From NCBI GenBank assembly GCA_963726365.1, contig CAVSCI010000021.1, positions 124,001 to 188,000 of the forward strand: a stretch of DNA of 64,000 nt, read 5' to 3'. The translations under genes and the position numbers were made by a program. This DNA comes from JAABQG01 sp963726365 (GTDB lineage Bacteria; Pseudomonadota; Gammaproteobacteria; Burkholderiales; Burkholderiaceae_C). Below the pieces are notes generated by a model that worked only from the letters and a program-made list of their open reading frames with translations, had not been told where the DNA came from and did not search any database. Below, one piece after another: positions 16,571 to 25,638 of this stretch (its first letter is position 1; each line of letters opens with the position of its first letter).

Positions 16571-17920
16571 ATGTCATCCATGACTCCGCAGGAAATTGTT
16601 TCCGAGCTTGACCGGCATATCGTCGGCCAGTCCCAGGCCAAGCGTGCCGTGGCCATTGCGCTACGCAATCGCTGGCGGCGCCAGCAGGTTGATGAAAAGC
16701 TGCGCGGCGAGATCACGCCCAAGAACATCCTCATGATCGGGCCAACGGGCGTTGGCAAGACGGAAATCGCCCGGCGTCTCGCCCGCCTGGCGGATGCGCC
16801 CTTCATCAAGGTCGAGGCGACCAAGTTCACGGAAGTGGGCTATGTGGGCAAGGACGTGGACTCCATCATCAGGGACCTCGCGGAAATTGCCGTGAAGCAG
16901 ACCCGGGCGGTGGAAATGCGCAAGATGCGTCTGCGGGCCGAGGACGCCGCCGAGGATCGGGTGCTGGACATTCTGATTCCCCCGGCGCGTTCGACCCACA
17001 TCGCTGAGCCCGGCGCGATCGTTGGTGCGGGCGTATCGCCTGATGGAAGCGCCCGGCAGACGTTTCGCAAGAAATTGCGTGAGGGGCAGCTGGATGACAA
17101 GGAAATCGAGATCGATGTGGCCGACGCACGACCCCCGCTTGAAATCATGGGTCCCTCGGGGATGGAGGAAATGGCCGAGCAGTTGCGTGGGCTGTTCAGC
17201 CAAGCCGGACAAGGCAAGCGCAGCAAGCGCCGCCTGAAAATTTCCGAGGCACTGAAACTTCTTGCGGAGGAAGAAGCCGGAAAGCTTGTCAACGAAGACG
17301 AAATCAGGGCTCGCGCCATTCATAATGCCGAGCAGAACGGCATCGTGTTCATCGATGAAATCGACAAGGTCACCTCCCGCAGCGAATCCGGGAGCGCGGA
17401 AGTATCGCGTCAGGGCGTGCAGCGGGACCTTCTGCCGCTGGTTGAGGGCACGACGGTGACGACCAAATACGGGATGATCCGGACCGACCATATCCTGTTC
17501 ATCGCGTCGGGCGCATTTCACCTCAGCAAACCCAGCGATCTGATCCCCGAGTTGCAGGGCCGCTTCCCGATCCGTGTAGAACTGCAGTCGCTGTCGGTGC
17601 AGGACTTCGAGGCCATCCTCATGAAAACGCATGCCTCATTGGTGAGGCAGTACCAGGCCCTGCTGGCAACGGAAGGGGTGACGCTTGATTTTCGGGATGA
17701 TGGCGTTACCCGCCTGGCCTCCATCGCGTTCGAAGTGAACGAGCGCACCGAGAACATCGGTGCCCGCCGCCTTTCGACGGTGATGGAGCGCCTGCTGGAC
17801 GACGTGAGTTTCGATGCGGCGCGCATCGAGGGGCAGACAGTGCTGATCGATGCCGCTTATGTCGACGCCCGCCTGGAGGCCCTGAGTCAGGATGAGGATT
17901 TATCGCGGTTCATCTTGTGA
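16571..17920 (+). CDS. hslU: HslU, ATPase subunit of the HslUV protease
   Basis: A 449-residue AAA+ unfoldase that feeds substrates to HslV. SSMTPQEIVSELDRHIVGQ opens the family; Walker A is GPTGVGKTEIARRLA, the pore loop is GYVGKD, and Walker B is IVFIDEIDKV. An I-domain lies at about 110-240. Sensor 2 is ENIGARRLSTVMERLL, and the C-terminus DLSRFIL docks into HslV. The gene is full length and co-directional with hslV. Confidence 0.97.
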   Translation: MSSMTPQEIVSELDRHIVGQSQAKRAVAIALRNRWRRQQVDEKLRGEITPKNILMIGPTGVGKTEIARRLARLADAPFIKVEATKFTEVGYVGKDVDSIIRDLAEIAVKQTRAVEMRKMRLRAEDAAEDRVLDILIPPARSTHIAEPGAIVGAGVSPDGSARQTFRKKLREGQLDDKEIEIDVADARPPLEIMGPSGMEEMAEQLRGLFSQAGQGKRSKRRLKISEALKLLAEEEAGKLVNEDEIRARAIHNAEQNGIVFIDEIDKVTSRSESGSAEVSRQGVQRDLLPLVEGTTVTTKYGMIRTDHILFIASGAFHLSKPSDLIPELQGRFPIRVELQSLSVQDFEAILMKTHASLVRQYQALLATEGVTLDFRDDGVTRLASIAFEVNERTENIGARRLSTVMERLLDDVSFDAARIEGQTVLIDAAYVDARLEALSQDEDLSRFIL

Positions 17921-17989
17921 GTTTGGGCCGCGTTCGTTGGCGCGAGTATTCAAGTTTCACATTCACTGCTCGTTCTAAGTGCTTAATTT

Positions 17990-18030
17990 AGAAGGATTTT
18001 CGAGTCAATCGGACTTGCAAAAATCCCTCT
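17990..18030. repeat. Inverted repeat between hslU and mraZ
   Basis: AGAAGGATTTT (17990-18000) faces AAAAATCCCTCT (18019-18030), an 11-base stem with one mismatch and an 18-base loop. The loop also begins a nested dyad, GGACTT/AAGTCC (18011-18036). There is no T-run, so it is a poor intrinsic terminator. It may be an operator, or a structured leader or trailer. The rest of the 249-base gap holds the mraZ promoter. Confidence 0.35.
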
Positions 18031-18070
18031 AAGTCCTTGATTTCATTGAAAAAATTTATTGCAAGCTTGC

Positions 18071-18132
18071 TTGCGACGAAGCCGTTTCCTGCTACAGTGC
18101 AAAAATGTGCAATTAAGTGGGGAAAAGTGCCC
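18071..18132 (+). promoter_or_regulatory. Candidate mraZ (dcw) promoter and MraZ-binding repeats
   Basis: TTGCGA (18071-18076) and TACAGT (18093-18098) are separated by 16 bases and resemble a sigma70 promoter. Just downstream are GTGGGGAAAA (18117-18126) and GTGCCC (18127-18132), repeats beginning exactly 10 bases apart. MraZ is known to bind repeated GTGGG(A/T)-like boxes at about 10-base spacing in its own promoter, so this is probably the autoregulatory site of the cluster. The second box is degenerate. Confidence 0.5.
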
Positions 18133-18169
18133 TCACTGTGCGATTGCCGATCACAAAAGGGTACCAACG

Positions 18170-18598
18170 GTGTTTCAAGGGGCGTCATCGCTAAGTCTGG
18201 ATGCAAAAGGGCGGCTTTCAGTGCCGACGCGGCATCGTGACGTCCTGATTGCGACTGCGTCAGGATGCATGACGATCACGAGGCACCCCCATGGTTGCCT
18301 GATGCTTTTCCCGCGGCCGGAGTGGGAGAAATTTCGCGAACGAATTGCCGCGCTGCCAATGTCTGCGCAATGGTGGAAACGCATCTTTCTCGGCAATGCG
18401 ATGGATGTCGAACTGGATTCAACCGGCCGGGTCCTGATTTCACCTGAATTGCGCGGAGCGGCGGGGATTGCACGGGACACCATGCTGCTGGGCATGGGCA
18501 GTCATTTCGAACTATGGGACAAGGCGACGTACGACGATCAGGAAGCACGAGCGATGCAGGGTGAAATGCCCGACGTGTTCAAGGAATTTTCTTTCTGA
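18170..18598 (+). CDS. mraZ: MraZ, regulator of the dcw cluster
   Basis: A 142-residue DNA-binding protein with two SpoVT/AbrB-type folds. The N-terminal FQGASSLSLDAKGRLSVPTRHRD and the second copy GNAMDVELDSTGRVLISPELR carry the conserved DxxGR motifs. It represses its own operon in other bacteria. The GTG start at 18170 matches the family start, with AAAGGG upstream; the open frame to 18059 would run across the promoter. rsmH follows nine bases later. Confidence 0.92.
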   Translation: MFQGASSLSLDAKGRLSVPTRHRDVLIATASGCMTITRHPHGCLMLFPRPEWEKFRERIAALPMSAQWWKRIFLGNAMDVELDSTGRVLISPELRGAAGIARDTMLLGMGSHFELWDKATYDDQEARAMQGEMPDVFKEFSF

Positions 18599-18607
18599 AG
18601 GCCGGCG

Positions 18608-19519
18608 GTGCAAATTCCAGGGCAACACACCACGGTCTTGTTGGGCGAAGCCGTCGAAGCCCTTGTTACCGACCCGGATGCAACCTACGTCGATGCAACG
18701 TTTGGGCGGGGCGGGCACTCGCGACTGATCCTCTCACGGTTGTCTGCCAGGGGCCATCTGGTGGCTTTCGACAAGGACCCCGATGCAGTGACGGCGGCCG
18801 GAGAGATTGCCGATCCCAGGTTCTCCATGCGTCATGAAGGGTTCCGCCATCTCGGGGAATTGCCAGCGGCAAGCTGTGCGGGTGTCTTGATGGATCTGGG
18901 CGTGAGTTCCCCCCAGATTGACAGCCCCGAAAGGGGTTTTTCTTTTCGTTTCGATGGCCCGCTGGACATGCGCATGGATACCACGCGTGGAGAAAGCGTC
19001 GCTGAATGGCTGGCAACAGCCGAAGTTCAGGAAATTGCGGAGGTGATACGTGAATATGGCGAAGAACGGTTTGCTCTTCCAGTTGCAAAGGCGATTGTTG
19101 CTCGCAGACAGGAACGGGGCCCAGTTTCAACCACCACCGAATTGGCCGAGCTCGTGGCTGGTGCGGTCAAAACCCGCGAGCCGGGCCAGAACCCTGCAAC
19201 GCGCACATTTCAGGCTCTTCGGATTTTCATCAACGCCGAGCTTGAAGAGTTGCAACAGGCGCTAGAGGGCAGCCTTGCCGTCTTGCGATCAGGGGGGCGG
19301 TTGGTCGTCATCAGCTTCCATTCGCTCGAGGACCGCATCGTGAAGCAATTCATCGCGAAGAACTCCCGCGATGAGTTCGATCGCCGGGCACCTTTCGCGC
19401 CACCCAGGGTCATGGCCCTCAGGGCGCTCGACCGGATCAAGCCCGGCCAGCACGAGGTGGCCGTCAATCCAAGGGCGCGCAGCGCGATCATGCGCGTCGC
19501 CGAAAGGTTGCCTTCATGA
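18608..19519 (+). CDS. rsmH: 16S rRNA (cytosine-1402-N4) methyltransferase
   Basis: A 303-residue SAM-dependent enzyme (formerly MraW) that methylates C1402 in the ribosomal P site. It starts with GTG at 18608 (QIPGQHTTVLLGEAVEAL). The SAM-binding DATFGRGGHSRLIL, LMDLGVSSPQIDSPERGFSF and DGPLDMRMD are diagnostic. The C-terminal SFHSLEDRIVKQF is typical. It overlaps ftsL by four bases. Confidence 0.96.
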   Translation: MQIPGQHTTVLLGEAVEALVTDPDATYVDATFGRGGHSRLILSRLSARGHLVAFDKDPDAVTAAGEIADPRFSMRHEGFRHLGELPAASCAGVLMDLGVSSPQIDSPERGFSFRFDGPLDMRMDTTRGESVAEWLATAEVQEIAEVIREYGEERFALPVAKAIVARRQERGPVSTTTELAELVAGAVKTREPGQNPATRTFQALRIFINAELEELQQALEGSLAVLRSGGRLVVISFHSLEDRIVKQFIAKNSRDEFDRRAPFAPPRVMALRALDRIKPGQHEVAVNPRARSAIMRVAERLPS

Positions 19520-19806
19520 TCAGGCTCAATCTGGTCCTGCTTGTCGCTGTGGTGACCAGCGCCCTGTACCTGGTACGTCTGCAGTTCGAATCGCGACAGC
19601 TGTTCGTTGAACTTGACCGGGCAAATGCGGAGGCCCGCAAGCTGGTGACCGACAACGAAAGGCTGCAGGTCGAAAAGCGCGCGCAGGCGACGCCATTGCG
19701 CGTGGAGAAGCTGGCGCGTGACCAGCTACACATGCGGACCACGACACCGGCGATTACCCAGTACGTCACACTTTCGGCGCCTGCGGCCAATGGGGCTGAG
19801 CGATGA
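19516..19806 (+). CDS. ftsL: Cell division protein FtsL
   Basis: A 96-residue bitopic membrane protein. One transmembrane helix at about residues 3-20 (LNLVLLVAVVTSALYLV) is followed by a periplasmic coiled coil (FESRQLFVELDRANAEARKLVTDNERLQVEKRAQ). FtsL forms the FtsQLB complex that activates septal synthesis. Identity rests on this architecture and its place between rsmH and ftsI, which it overlaps by four bases at each side. Confidence 0.92.
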   Translation: MIRLNLVLLVAVVTSALYLVRLQFESRQLFVELDRANAEARKLVTDNERLQVEKRAQATPLRVEKLARDQLHMRTTTPAITQYVTLSAPAANGAER

Positions 19807-21536
19807 GCAAGAGTGTGCTTTACACATCCAGCCCGCTGCTGGCAAGCAAGACGCCGGTCTGGCGCAGCAAGTTCATCGTTGCCGCCATTGCCCTGGCCTT
19901 CCTGGCGCTGGCGGGGCGTGCGGCTTACGTCCAAGTGTTTGGCAATGCATTTTTCCAGCGTCAGGGCGAGGTTCGCTTTGTACGTACGCTGGAGCTGCCG
20001 GCCAATCGCGGTCGCATCCTGGACAGAAATGGGTTGATCCTTGCCTCAAGCGTCGTGGCACAAAGCATCTGGGCCATTCCAGAGGACGTGGATCGCGACA
20101 AGGGCAAGCTACAGCAGCTGGCGCGTTTGCTGGGCATGCCTTTGTCAGAGCTCAACAAGAAAATTGAAGATGAGGACAAGAACTTCGTCTGGCTCAAGCG
20201 CCAGGTGGACGAGCCAGTGGCTCAGCAGATTGAGGCGCTGGGCATCAGGGGCGTCTATCAGAGAAGAGAGTATCGGCGCAAGTATCCGGAAGGGGAGGCG
20301 GCGTCGCATGTCGTCGGCTTTACCAATGTGGAGAACCTTGGGCAGGAGGGCGTTGAGCTGACCTTTGACAAGGCTCTGGCCGGGCGCGCAGGCTCGAGGC
20401 GTGTGATCAAGGACCGGCTCGGCCGCGTTGTGGAGGACGTGGGCGAGCAGGTACCCCCGGTGGATGGTCGTGATCTGCAACTCAGCATCGACAGCAAAGT
20501 ACAGTTCTTCGCGTACCAGAAGCTTCGCGACGCGGTGTTGGACAACAAGGCCAAAGCGGGTAGCGTGGTTGTTCTGGATTCGATCACTGGCGAGGTTCTG
20601 GCGCTGGCCAATTACCCGAGCTACATGCCCGAGAAGCGGCACAATCTTACCGGCGAGCAGTTGCGAAACCGTGCGCTGACGGACATGTTCGAGCCCGGGT
20701 CGACAATGAAGCCCATCACGGTGGCCATGGCCCTTGAGGCAGGGCGCATCACACCGCAGACCGTGATTGAAACTGGCCCCGGGCGGTTCAACATCGGCGG
20801 CTTCACTATCAGCGATACCCACAACTACGGGGCTTTGACGGTCGAAGGTGTTATCCAGAAATCCAGCAACGTGGGAGCGCTCAAGATCGCGCAGAAGATG
20901 AGCCCCCACGAGATGTGGGATACCTACACAGCGTTGGGCTATGGCCAGAAACCGCAGCTTCAGTTTCCTGGCGTCGTCACGGGCCGTCTACGCCCTTGGA
21001 AAAACTGGCGACCTGTCGAGCAGGCGACCATGGCTTATGGCTATGGGCTGTCGGCGTCTTTGTTTCAGATGGCGCACTCCTATACCGCGTTCGCGCACGA
21101 TGGACAGATCATTCCGGTGACGATGCTCAAAAGCAGCGAGCCTGCGGTCGGGGTGAGGGTGTTTTCTGCCCAGAACGCCGCGGCGGTGCGAAAGATGCTT
21201 CAGATGGCGGCCGGGCCTGGAGGTACGGGTCAAAAGGCGCAGACGGTTGGCTATTCCGTTGGTGGCAAGTCGGGCACCGCGCACAAGCAGGTCGGAAAAG
21301 GCTATGCCAGTAACAAATACCGTTCCTGGTTTACCGGCATGGCGCCGATTGATAGCCCGCGCATCATCGTGGCAGTCATGATCGACGAACCCAGCGCCGG
21401 CCAGTACTACGGTGGCGCTGTTGCCGCCCCGGTATTCAGCGAAGTGGTGCAACAGACCCTGCGCATGATGGCGGTGCAACCAGACATGGCTGTCAAGCCC
21501 CAGATCGTCGTTCAGGCGGCGGAGGAATCCTTCTGA
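19803..21536 (+). CDS. ftsI: Septal peptidoglycan transpeptidase FtsI (PBP3)
   Basis: A 577-residue class B penicillin-binding protein. One membrane anchor is near residues 20-42 (FIVAAIALAFLALAGRAAYV). The pedestal has RGRILDRNG-type sequence (NRGRILDRNGLILA). The transpeptidase domain has the active-site SxxK in EPGSTMKPITVAMAL, SxN in KSSNVGALKI and KSGT in GGKSGTAHK. It crosslinks septal murein with FtsW. Its stop shares one base with the murE start. Confidence 0.97.
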   Translation: MSKSVLYTSSPLLASKTPVWRSKFIVAAIALAFLALAGRAAYVQVFGNAFFQRQGEVRFVRTLELPANRGRILDRNGLILASSVVAQSIWAIPEDVDRDKGKLQQLARLLGMPLSELNKKIEDEDKNFVWLKRQVDEPVAQQIEALGIRGVYQRREYRRKYPEGEAASHVVGFTNVENLGQEGVELTFDKALAGRAGSRRVIKDRLGRVVEDVGEQVPPVDGRDLQLSIDSKVQFFAYQKLRDAVLDNKAKAGSVVVLDSITGEVLALANYPSYMPEKRHNLTGEQLRNRALTDMFEPGSTMKPITVAMALEAGRITPQTVIETGPGRFNIGGFTISDTHNYGALTVEGVIQKSSNVGALKIAQKMSPHEMWDTYTALGYGQKPQLQFPGVVTGRLRPWKNWRPVEQATMAYGYGLSASLFQMAHSYTAFAHDGQIIPVTMLKSSEPAVGVRVFSAQNAAAVRKMLQMAAGPGGTGQKAQTVGYSVGGKSGTAHKQVGKGYASNKYRSWFTGMAPIDSPRIIVAVMIDEPSAGQYYGGAVAAPVFSEVVQQTLRMMAVQPDMAVKPQIVVQAAEESF

Positions 21537-23047
21537 TGCGCCAGCTGCGCACGCCTCAGGAAGCGGCGGGCTGGCTGCACAGCCGCGTCAGCGGAGTGCT
21601 GCATACCGACAGTCGCAGGGTTCGGTCGGGGGATGGCTTCATCGCCTGGCCAGGCGCTGCCACGGACGGCCGGCATTTCGTTCGTGCTGCCTTGGAACAA
21701 GGTGCAAGTGCCTGCCTTGTAGAGCAGGCAGGCGTCGAGAACTTCGGGTTTGAGGACGGGGCCATTGCCAGCTATGCGTCCCTGAAATCGGGGGCCGGCC
21801 CGCTTGCGTCCGTCTATTACGAACAGCCTTCACACCACTTGGATGTGATCGCCGTGACGGGCACCAATGGCAAGACATCCACCGCCTGGTGGCTGGCGCA
21901 GGCGTTGTCGGCACTGGAACCGCCGAACACCATCCCGTGTGGAGTGGTGGGCACGCTGGGGATAGGGCGCCCCCCCGAGGTGGAGTCGACCGGAATGACA
22001 ACCCCGGACCCCGTCTTGTTGCAACAGCACTTCCGTCGTTTCCTGGAAGATGGCCTGCAGGCTTGTGCCATCGAAGCATCATCTATCGGCATTGCCGAGC
22101 GGCGACTGGATGGCACTCGTATCAAGGTGGCCATATTCACCAACTTCACTCAGGACCACCTGGACTATCACGGCTCCATGGTGGCCTATTGGCATGCCAA
22201 GCTTGAACTGTTTGGCTGGCCTGGCTTGCTGGCAGCGGTTGTCAACCTGGACGACCCCAAGGGGACGGTCCTGGCGAGTGCCTTGACGGGGGGCGCGGTG
22301 CAGCTTTGGACGTTTTCCTGCAAGGGTGCTGCGCGCCTGCAAGCCAGCGACGTGGGTTACAACGCACTGGGCCTGCAATTCAAGGTGACAGAGAATTCCG
22401 AGTCCCATCTTCTGCAAACCCACCTGATCGGACAATTCAACGTCTCGAATCTGATGGGCGTCATTGGCGCCATGCGTGCGCTGAATGTTCCGTTGGCCGA
22501 TGCAGTTCGGGCGTGTGGCGCACTCATCCCCGCGCCCGGCCGGATGGAGTGCATCGCCCAGCCGGGTCAGCCCCTCATTGCGGTGGACTTCGCCCATACT
22601 CCGGACGCGCTTGAGAAGGCGCTTGAGGCCTTGCGACCCCTTGCGGAGGAACGCCAAGGGCAGCTCTGGTGCGTCTTTGGTTGCGGCGGTGACCGGGATC
22701 CTGGAAAGCGTCCCCTGATGGGCGCTGTGGCGGAGGCGGGCGCTGATTGCCTCGTTCTGACAAGCGACAACCCGCGGTCTGAAAGTCCCGAAGCCGTCAT
22801 CCGGGAAATCCAGCGAGGGCTGCGGCGTCGTGGCGATGCACGCGCCGAACCGGACAGAGGCGCGGCCATTGATCACGCCTTGTTTCACGCATCGGACCGT
22901 GATGTGATTCTCATTGCAGGCAAGGGGCATGAGGATTATCAGGAGGTCATGGGTGTGAAGCGGCCCTTTTCCGACCGGGCGCGGGCGCTGGGCGCGTTGC
23001 GTCGCCGTTCCATCGTGGACGGGCGGGTTGAAAGGTTGCAATCATGA
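21536..23047 (+). CDS. murE: UDP-MurNAc-tripeptide synthetase (meso-Dap adding)
   Basis: A 503-residue Mur ligase adding the third stem residue. The P-loop is VTGTNGKTSTAWW. The motif DNPRSE near residue 410 marks the meso-diaminopimelate-specific enzymes rather than lysine-adding ones, which fits dapF and mpl in this window. HTPDALEKAL and GCGGDRD are ligase-family motifs. It overlaps murF by four bases. Confidence 0.96.
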   Translation: MRQLRTPQEAAGWLHSRVSGVLHTDSRRVRSGDGFIAWPGAATDGRHFVRAALEQGASACLVEQAGVENFGFEDGAIASYASLKSGAGPLASVYYEQPSHHLDVIAVTGTNGKTSTAWWLAQALSALEPPNTIPCGVVGTLGIGRPPEVESTGMTTPDPVLLQQHFRRFLEDGLQACAIEASSIGIAERRLDGTRIKVAIFTNFTQDHLDYHGSMVAYWHAKLELFGWPGLLAAVVNLDDPKGTVLASALTGGAVQLWTFSCKGAARLQASDVGYNALGLQFKVTENSESHLLQTHLIGQFNVSNLMGVIGAMRALNVPLADAVRACGALIPAPGRMECIAQPGQPLIAVDFAHTPDALEKALEALRPLAEERQGQLWCVFGCGGDRDPGKRPLMGAVAEAGADCLVLTSDNPRSESPEAVIREIQRGLRRRGDARAEPDRGAAIDHALFHASDRDVILIAGKGHEDYQEVMGVKRPFSDRARALGALRRRSIVDGRVERLQS

Positions 23048-24468
23048 GCGACATGATGACGCTGCTGCAGGCCCAAACCTGGATTCCAGGCAGTGAACTG
23101 GTGGGTGACGGCGAGACGCTGGTGAAGCGAGTTCATACCGATACCCGGACCCTTGAGGCGGGTGATTTCTTCGTTGCTTTGAAGGGCGAGCGGTTCGACG
23201 GTGGCGAGTTCCTTGAGCAGGCGGCCAGCAAGGGTGCCGTGGCTGCAATCTGTGAAACCGCGTCCCGACCAATGCTCACGCGTTCTGGGCTACCGGGGTT
23301 GGTTGTTCCTGATGCCAAGGAGGCGCTGGGCTGGCTGGCCGCCCAATGGCGCAATCAGTTCAATCTGCCCTTGATCGCTGTCACCGGAAGCAATGGCAAG
23401 ACCACGGTGACACAGATGATTTCGTCGATCCTGGGGGTTTGGAAAGGCGAGGCCGCGCTGTCCACACAGGGCAATCTGAACAACGAGATCGGCGTGCCGC
23501 TGACCTTGCTTCGCCTGCGACCGTCGCATCAGGTCGCAGTGGTTGAACTGGGCATGAATCACCCCGGTGAAATCGCCCGCCTCGCCCGCATGGCGAACGC
23601 CACGGTGGCCCTGGTCAACAATGCCCAGCGTGAACACCTGGAGTTCATGGTCACGGTAGAAGCGGTGGCACGTGAGAATGGTGCCGTTATTGAAGTCCTC
23701 GGCCCCTGCGGCATGGCTGTATTTCCCGCTAATGATGAGTATTCCCAGCTCTGGAAGGGGTTGTGCGCGGGGCGACCTTTCATGACGTTCGTCGATTCTC
23801 TGGAGGCGTTCGATACTGCTGATGTGCGCGGCGAGGGCCAATGGGAAGACGGCGCGTGGACTGTCCAAGCCAGTACACCCGGTGGTGACATGGCTTTCAG
23901 GTTGGCTATTGCGGGCCGCCATAACGTCAGGAATGCACTGGCTGCTGTGGCTTGTGCGCTCGCCGCCGGGGTTCCACTTGTAGACGTGAGACTTGGACTG
24001 GAGGCGTTTCAGCCAGTCAAGGGGCGCTCAAGGGCCATCAGTGTGATGTTGGCAGGCCGGTCTATCACGGTCGTGGACGATACCTACAACGCCAATCCGG
24101 ACTCCGTGAAGGCGGCTATCGATGTCCTCGTGGAACTGCCAGGCCCCCGCCTCCTGGTGCTCGGCGACATGGGCGAGGTGGGTGACCAGGGTTCGAAATT
24201 CCACTCCGAGGTCGGCGCGTATGCCAGCGAGTGTGGCGTGGATCGGCTGTTCACCCTTGGCGCCTTGTCTTCTTTTGCGACGCCCAATGTTGAAAAGGGG
24301 CGCCATTTTGAAGACATCTCCTCGCTGATCGATGCTGTGCTTTTGGTGTTGCCGACATTCGCCAGTGTCGTCGTGAAGGGTTCGCGTTTCATGAAGATGG
24401 AACGTGTGGTGGATGCCATCACCCGGTACGCCGCGGAACAACAGGAAGGGCTGAACCATGCTGCCTAG
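23044..24468 (+). CDS. murF: UDP-MurNAc-tripeptide:D-Ala-D-Ala ligase
   Basis: A 474-residue cytoplasmic ligase that completes the UDP-MurNAc-pentapeptide. The P-loop is VTGSNGKTTVTQM; TQGNLNNEIGVPLTLL and ELGMNHPGEIARLA are MurF signatures, and DDTYNANPDSVKAAI marks the C-terminal domain. It overlaps murE by four bases and mraY by eleven. Confidence 0.96.
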   Translation: MSDMMTLLQAQTWIPGSELVGDGETLVKRVHTDTRTLEAGDFFVALKGERFDGGEFLEQAASKGAVAAICETASRPMLTRSGLPGLVVPDAKEALGWLAAQWRNQFNLPLIAVTGSNGKTTVTQMISSILGVWKGEAALSTQGNLNNEIGVPLTLLRLRPSHQVAVVELGMNHPGEIARLARMANATVALVNNAQREHLEFMVTVEAVARENGAVIEVLGPCGMAVFPANDEYSQLWKGLCAGRPFMTFVDSLEAFDTADVRGEGQWEDGAWTVQASTPGGDMAFRLAIAGRHNVRNALAAVACALAAGVPLVDVRLGLEAFQPVKGRSRAISVMLAGRSITVVDDTYNANPDSVKAAIDVLVELPGPRLLVLGDMGEVGDQGSKFHSEVGAYASECGVDRLFTLGALSSFATPNVEKGRHFEDISSLIDAVLLVLPTFASVVVKGSRFMKMERVVDAITRYAAEQQEGLNHAA

Positions 24469-25636
24469 CCTGGCCCAGTGGCTCCAGGGCATTTCGCCTG
24501 ATCTCGGTTTTTTCCGCGTCTTTCAGTACCTGACGTTTCGCGCGGTCATGGCAGCGCTGACCGGGCTGCTGATCGGACTTATTGCCGGCCCTCCGGTGAT
24601 TCGCCGGTTGACGGCACTCAAGATCGGACAGCCGATCCGTGGCTATGCGATGGAGTCTCATCTCAGCAAGAGCGGCACGCCCACGATGGGCGGGGTGTTG
24701 ATCCTTTTGTCCATCGCCGCAGCTACCCTGCTGTGGTCCGACCTGACCAACCGTTTTGTCTGGATCGTTCTGATCGTCACGCTGGGTTTTGGCGCCATAG
24801 GCTGGGTGGACGATTGGCGCAAGGTCGTCAACAAGGATCCTGAGGGGATGCGCTCGCGCGAAAAGTATTTCTGGCAGTCCATCATTGGCCTCACAGCGGC
24901 GCTGTACCTGGTGTTCAGCATTTCAGAGAGTTCCAACCTGCGCGTGCTGGAACTCTTCTTCAACTGGGTGCGGTCCGGTTTTGACGTGAATCTTCCACCC
25001 AAGGCTGGCCTGATGGTGCCATTCTTCAAGGAGATCAGCTATCCGCTTGGCGTTCTTGGCTTCGTGGTTCTGACCTACCTGGTGATTGTCGGGTCCAGCA
25101 ACGCAGTGAACCTCACCGACGGTCTGGACGGACTGGCGACCATGCCCGTTGTGATGGTGGGGTCCGCACTTGGCGTCTTTGCCTACGTCACGGGAAGTTC
25201 GGTGTTCTCAAAGTATCTCTTCCTGCCGCACATCCCAGGTGCTGGGGAGCTGTTGATCTTCTGCTCGGCCATGGCGGGCGCCGGACTGGCCTTCCTCTGG
25301 TTCAACGCCCACCCCGCTCAGGTTTTCATGGGCGATGTGGGAGCGCTGGCGCTGGGAGCCGCGCTGGGCACCGTCGCTGTGATCGTGCGCCAGGAAATCG
25401 TGTTGGCGATCATGGGCGGCATCTTCGTGGTGGAAGCGCTGTCGGTGATGATGCAGGTGACTTACTTCAAATACACCAAGCGCAAGTACGGTGCGGGGCG
25501 GCGCATTTTGAAGATGGCCCCGTTGCATCATCACTTCGAGAAAAGTGGCTGGAAGGAAACGCAAGTGGTTGTGCGTTTCTGGATCATCACGATGCTGTTG
25601 TGTCTGGTCGGGTTGTCCACACTGAAGCTAAGGTGA
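24458..25636 (+). CDS. mraY: Phospho-MurNAc-pentapeptide translocase
   Basis: A 392-residue polytopic inner-membrane enzyme that transfers phospho-MurNAc-pentapeptide to undecaprenyl phosphate, making lipid I. About ten hydrophobic segments are visible. Motifs include GTPTMGGVLIL, the aspartate pair in VDDWRK, NLTDGLDGLA, FMGDVGALALG and the HHHFEKSGW loop. It starts inside the end of murF. Confidence 0.97.
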   Translation: MLPSLAQWLQGISPDLGFFRVFQYLTFRAVMAALTGLLIGLIAGPPVIRRLTALKIGQPIRGYAMESHLSKSGTPTMGGVLILLSIAAATLLWSDLTNRFVWIVLIVTLGFGAIGWVDDWRKVVNKDPEGMRSREKYFWQSIIGLTAALYLVFSISESSNLRVLELFFNWVRSGFDVNLPPKAGLMVPFFKEISYPLGVLGFVVLTYLVIVGSSNAVNLTDGLDGLATMPVVMVGSALGVFAYVTGSSVFSKYLFLPHIPGAGELLIFCSAMAGAGLAFLWFNAHPAQVFMGDVGALALGAALGTVAVIVRQEIVLAIMGGIFVVEALSVMMQVTYFKYTKRKYGAGRRILKMAPLHHHFEKSGWKETQVVVRFWIITMLLCLVGLSTLKLR

Positions 25637-25638
25637 AC

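Noticed and set aside
21250..21300. KSGT instead of KTGT in FtsI
   Set aside because: A conservative Thr-to-Ser change in the third transpeptidase motif that I believe is common in related FtsI proteins; all other motifs are intact.
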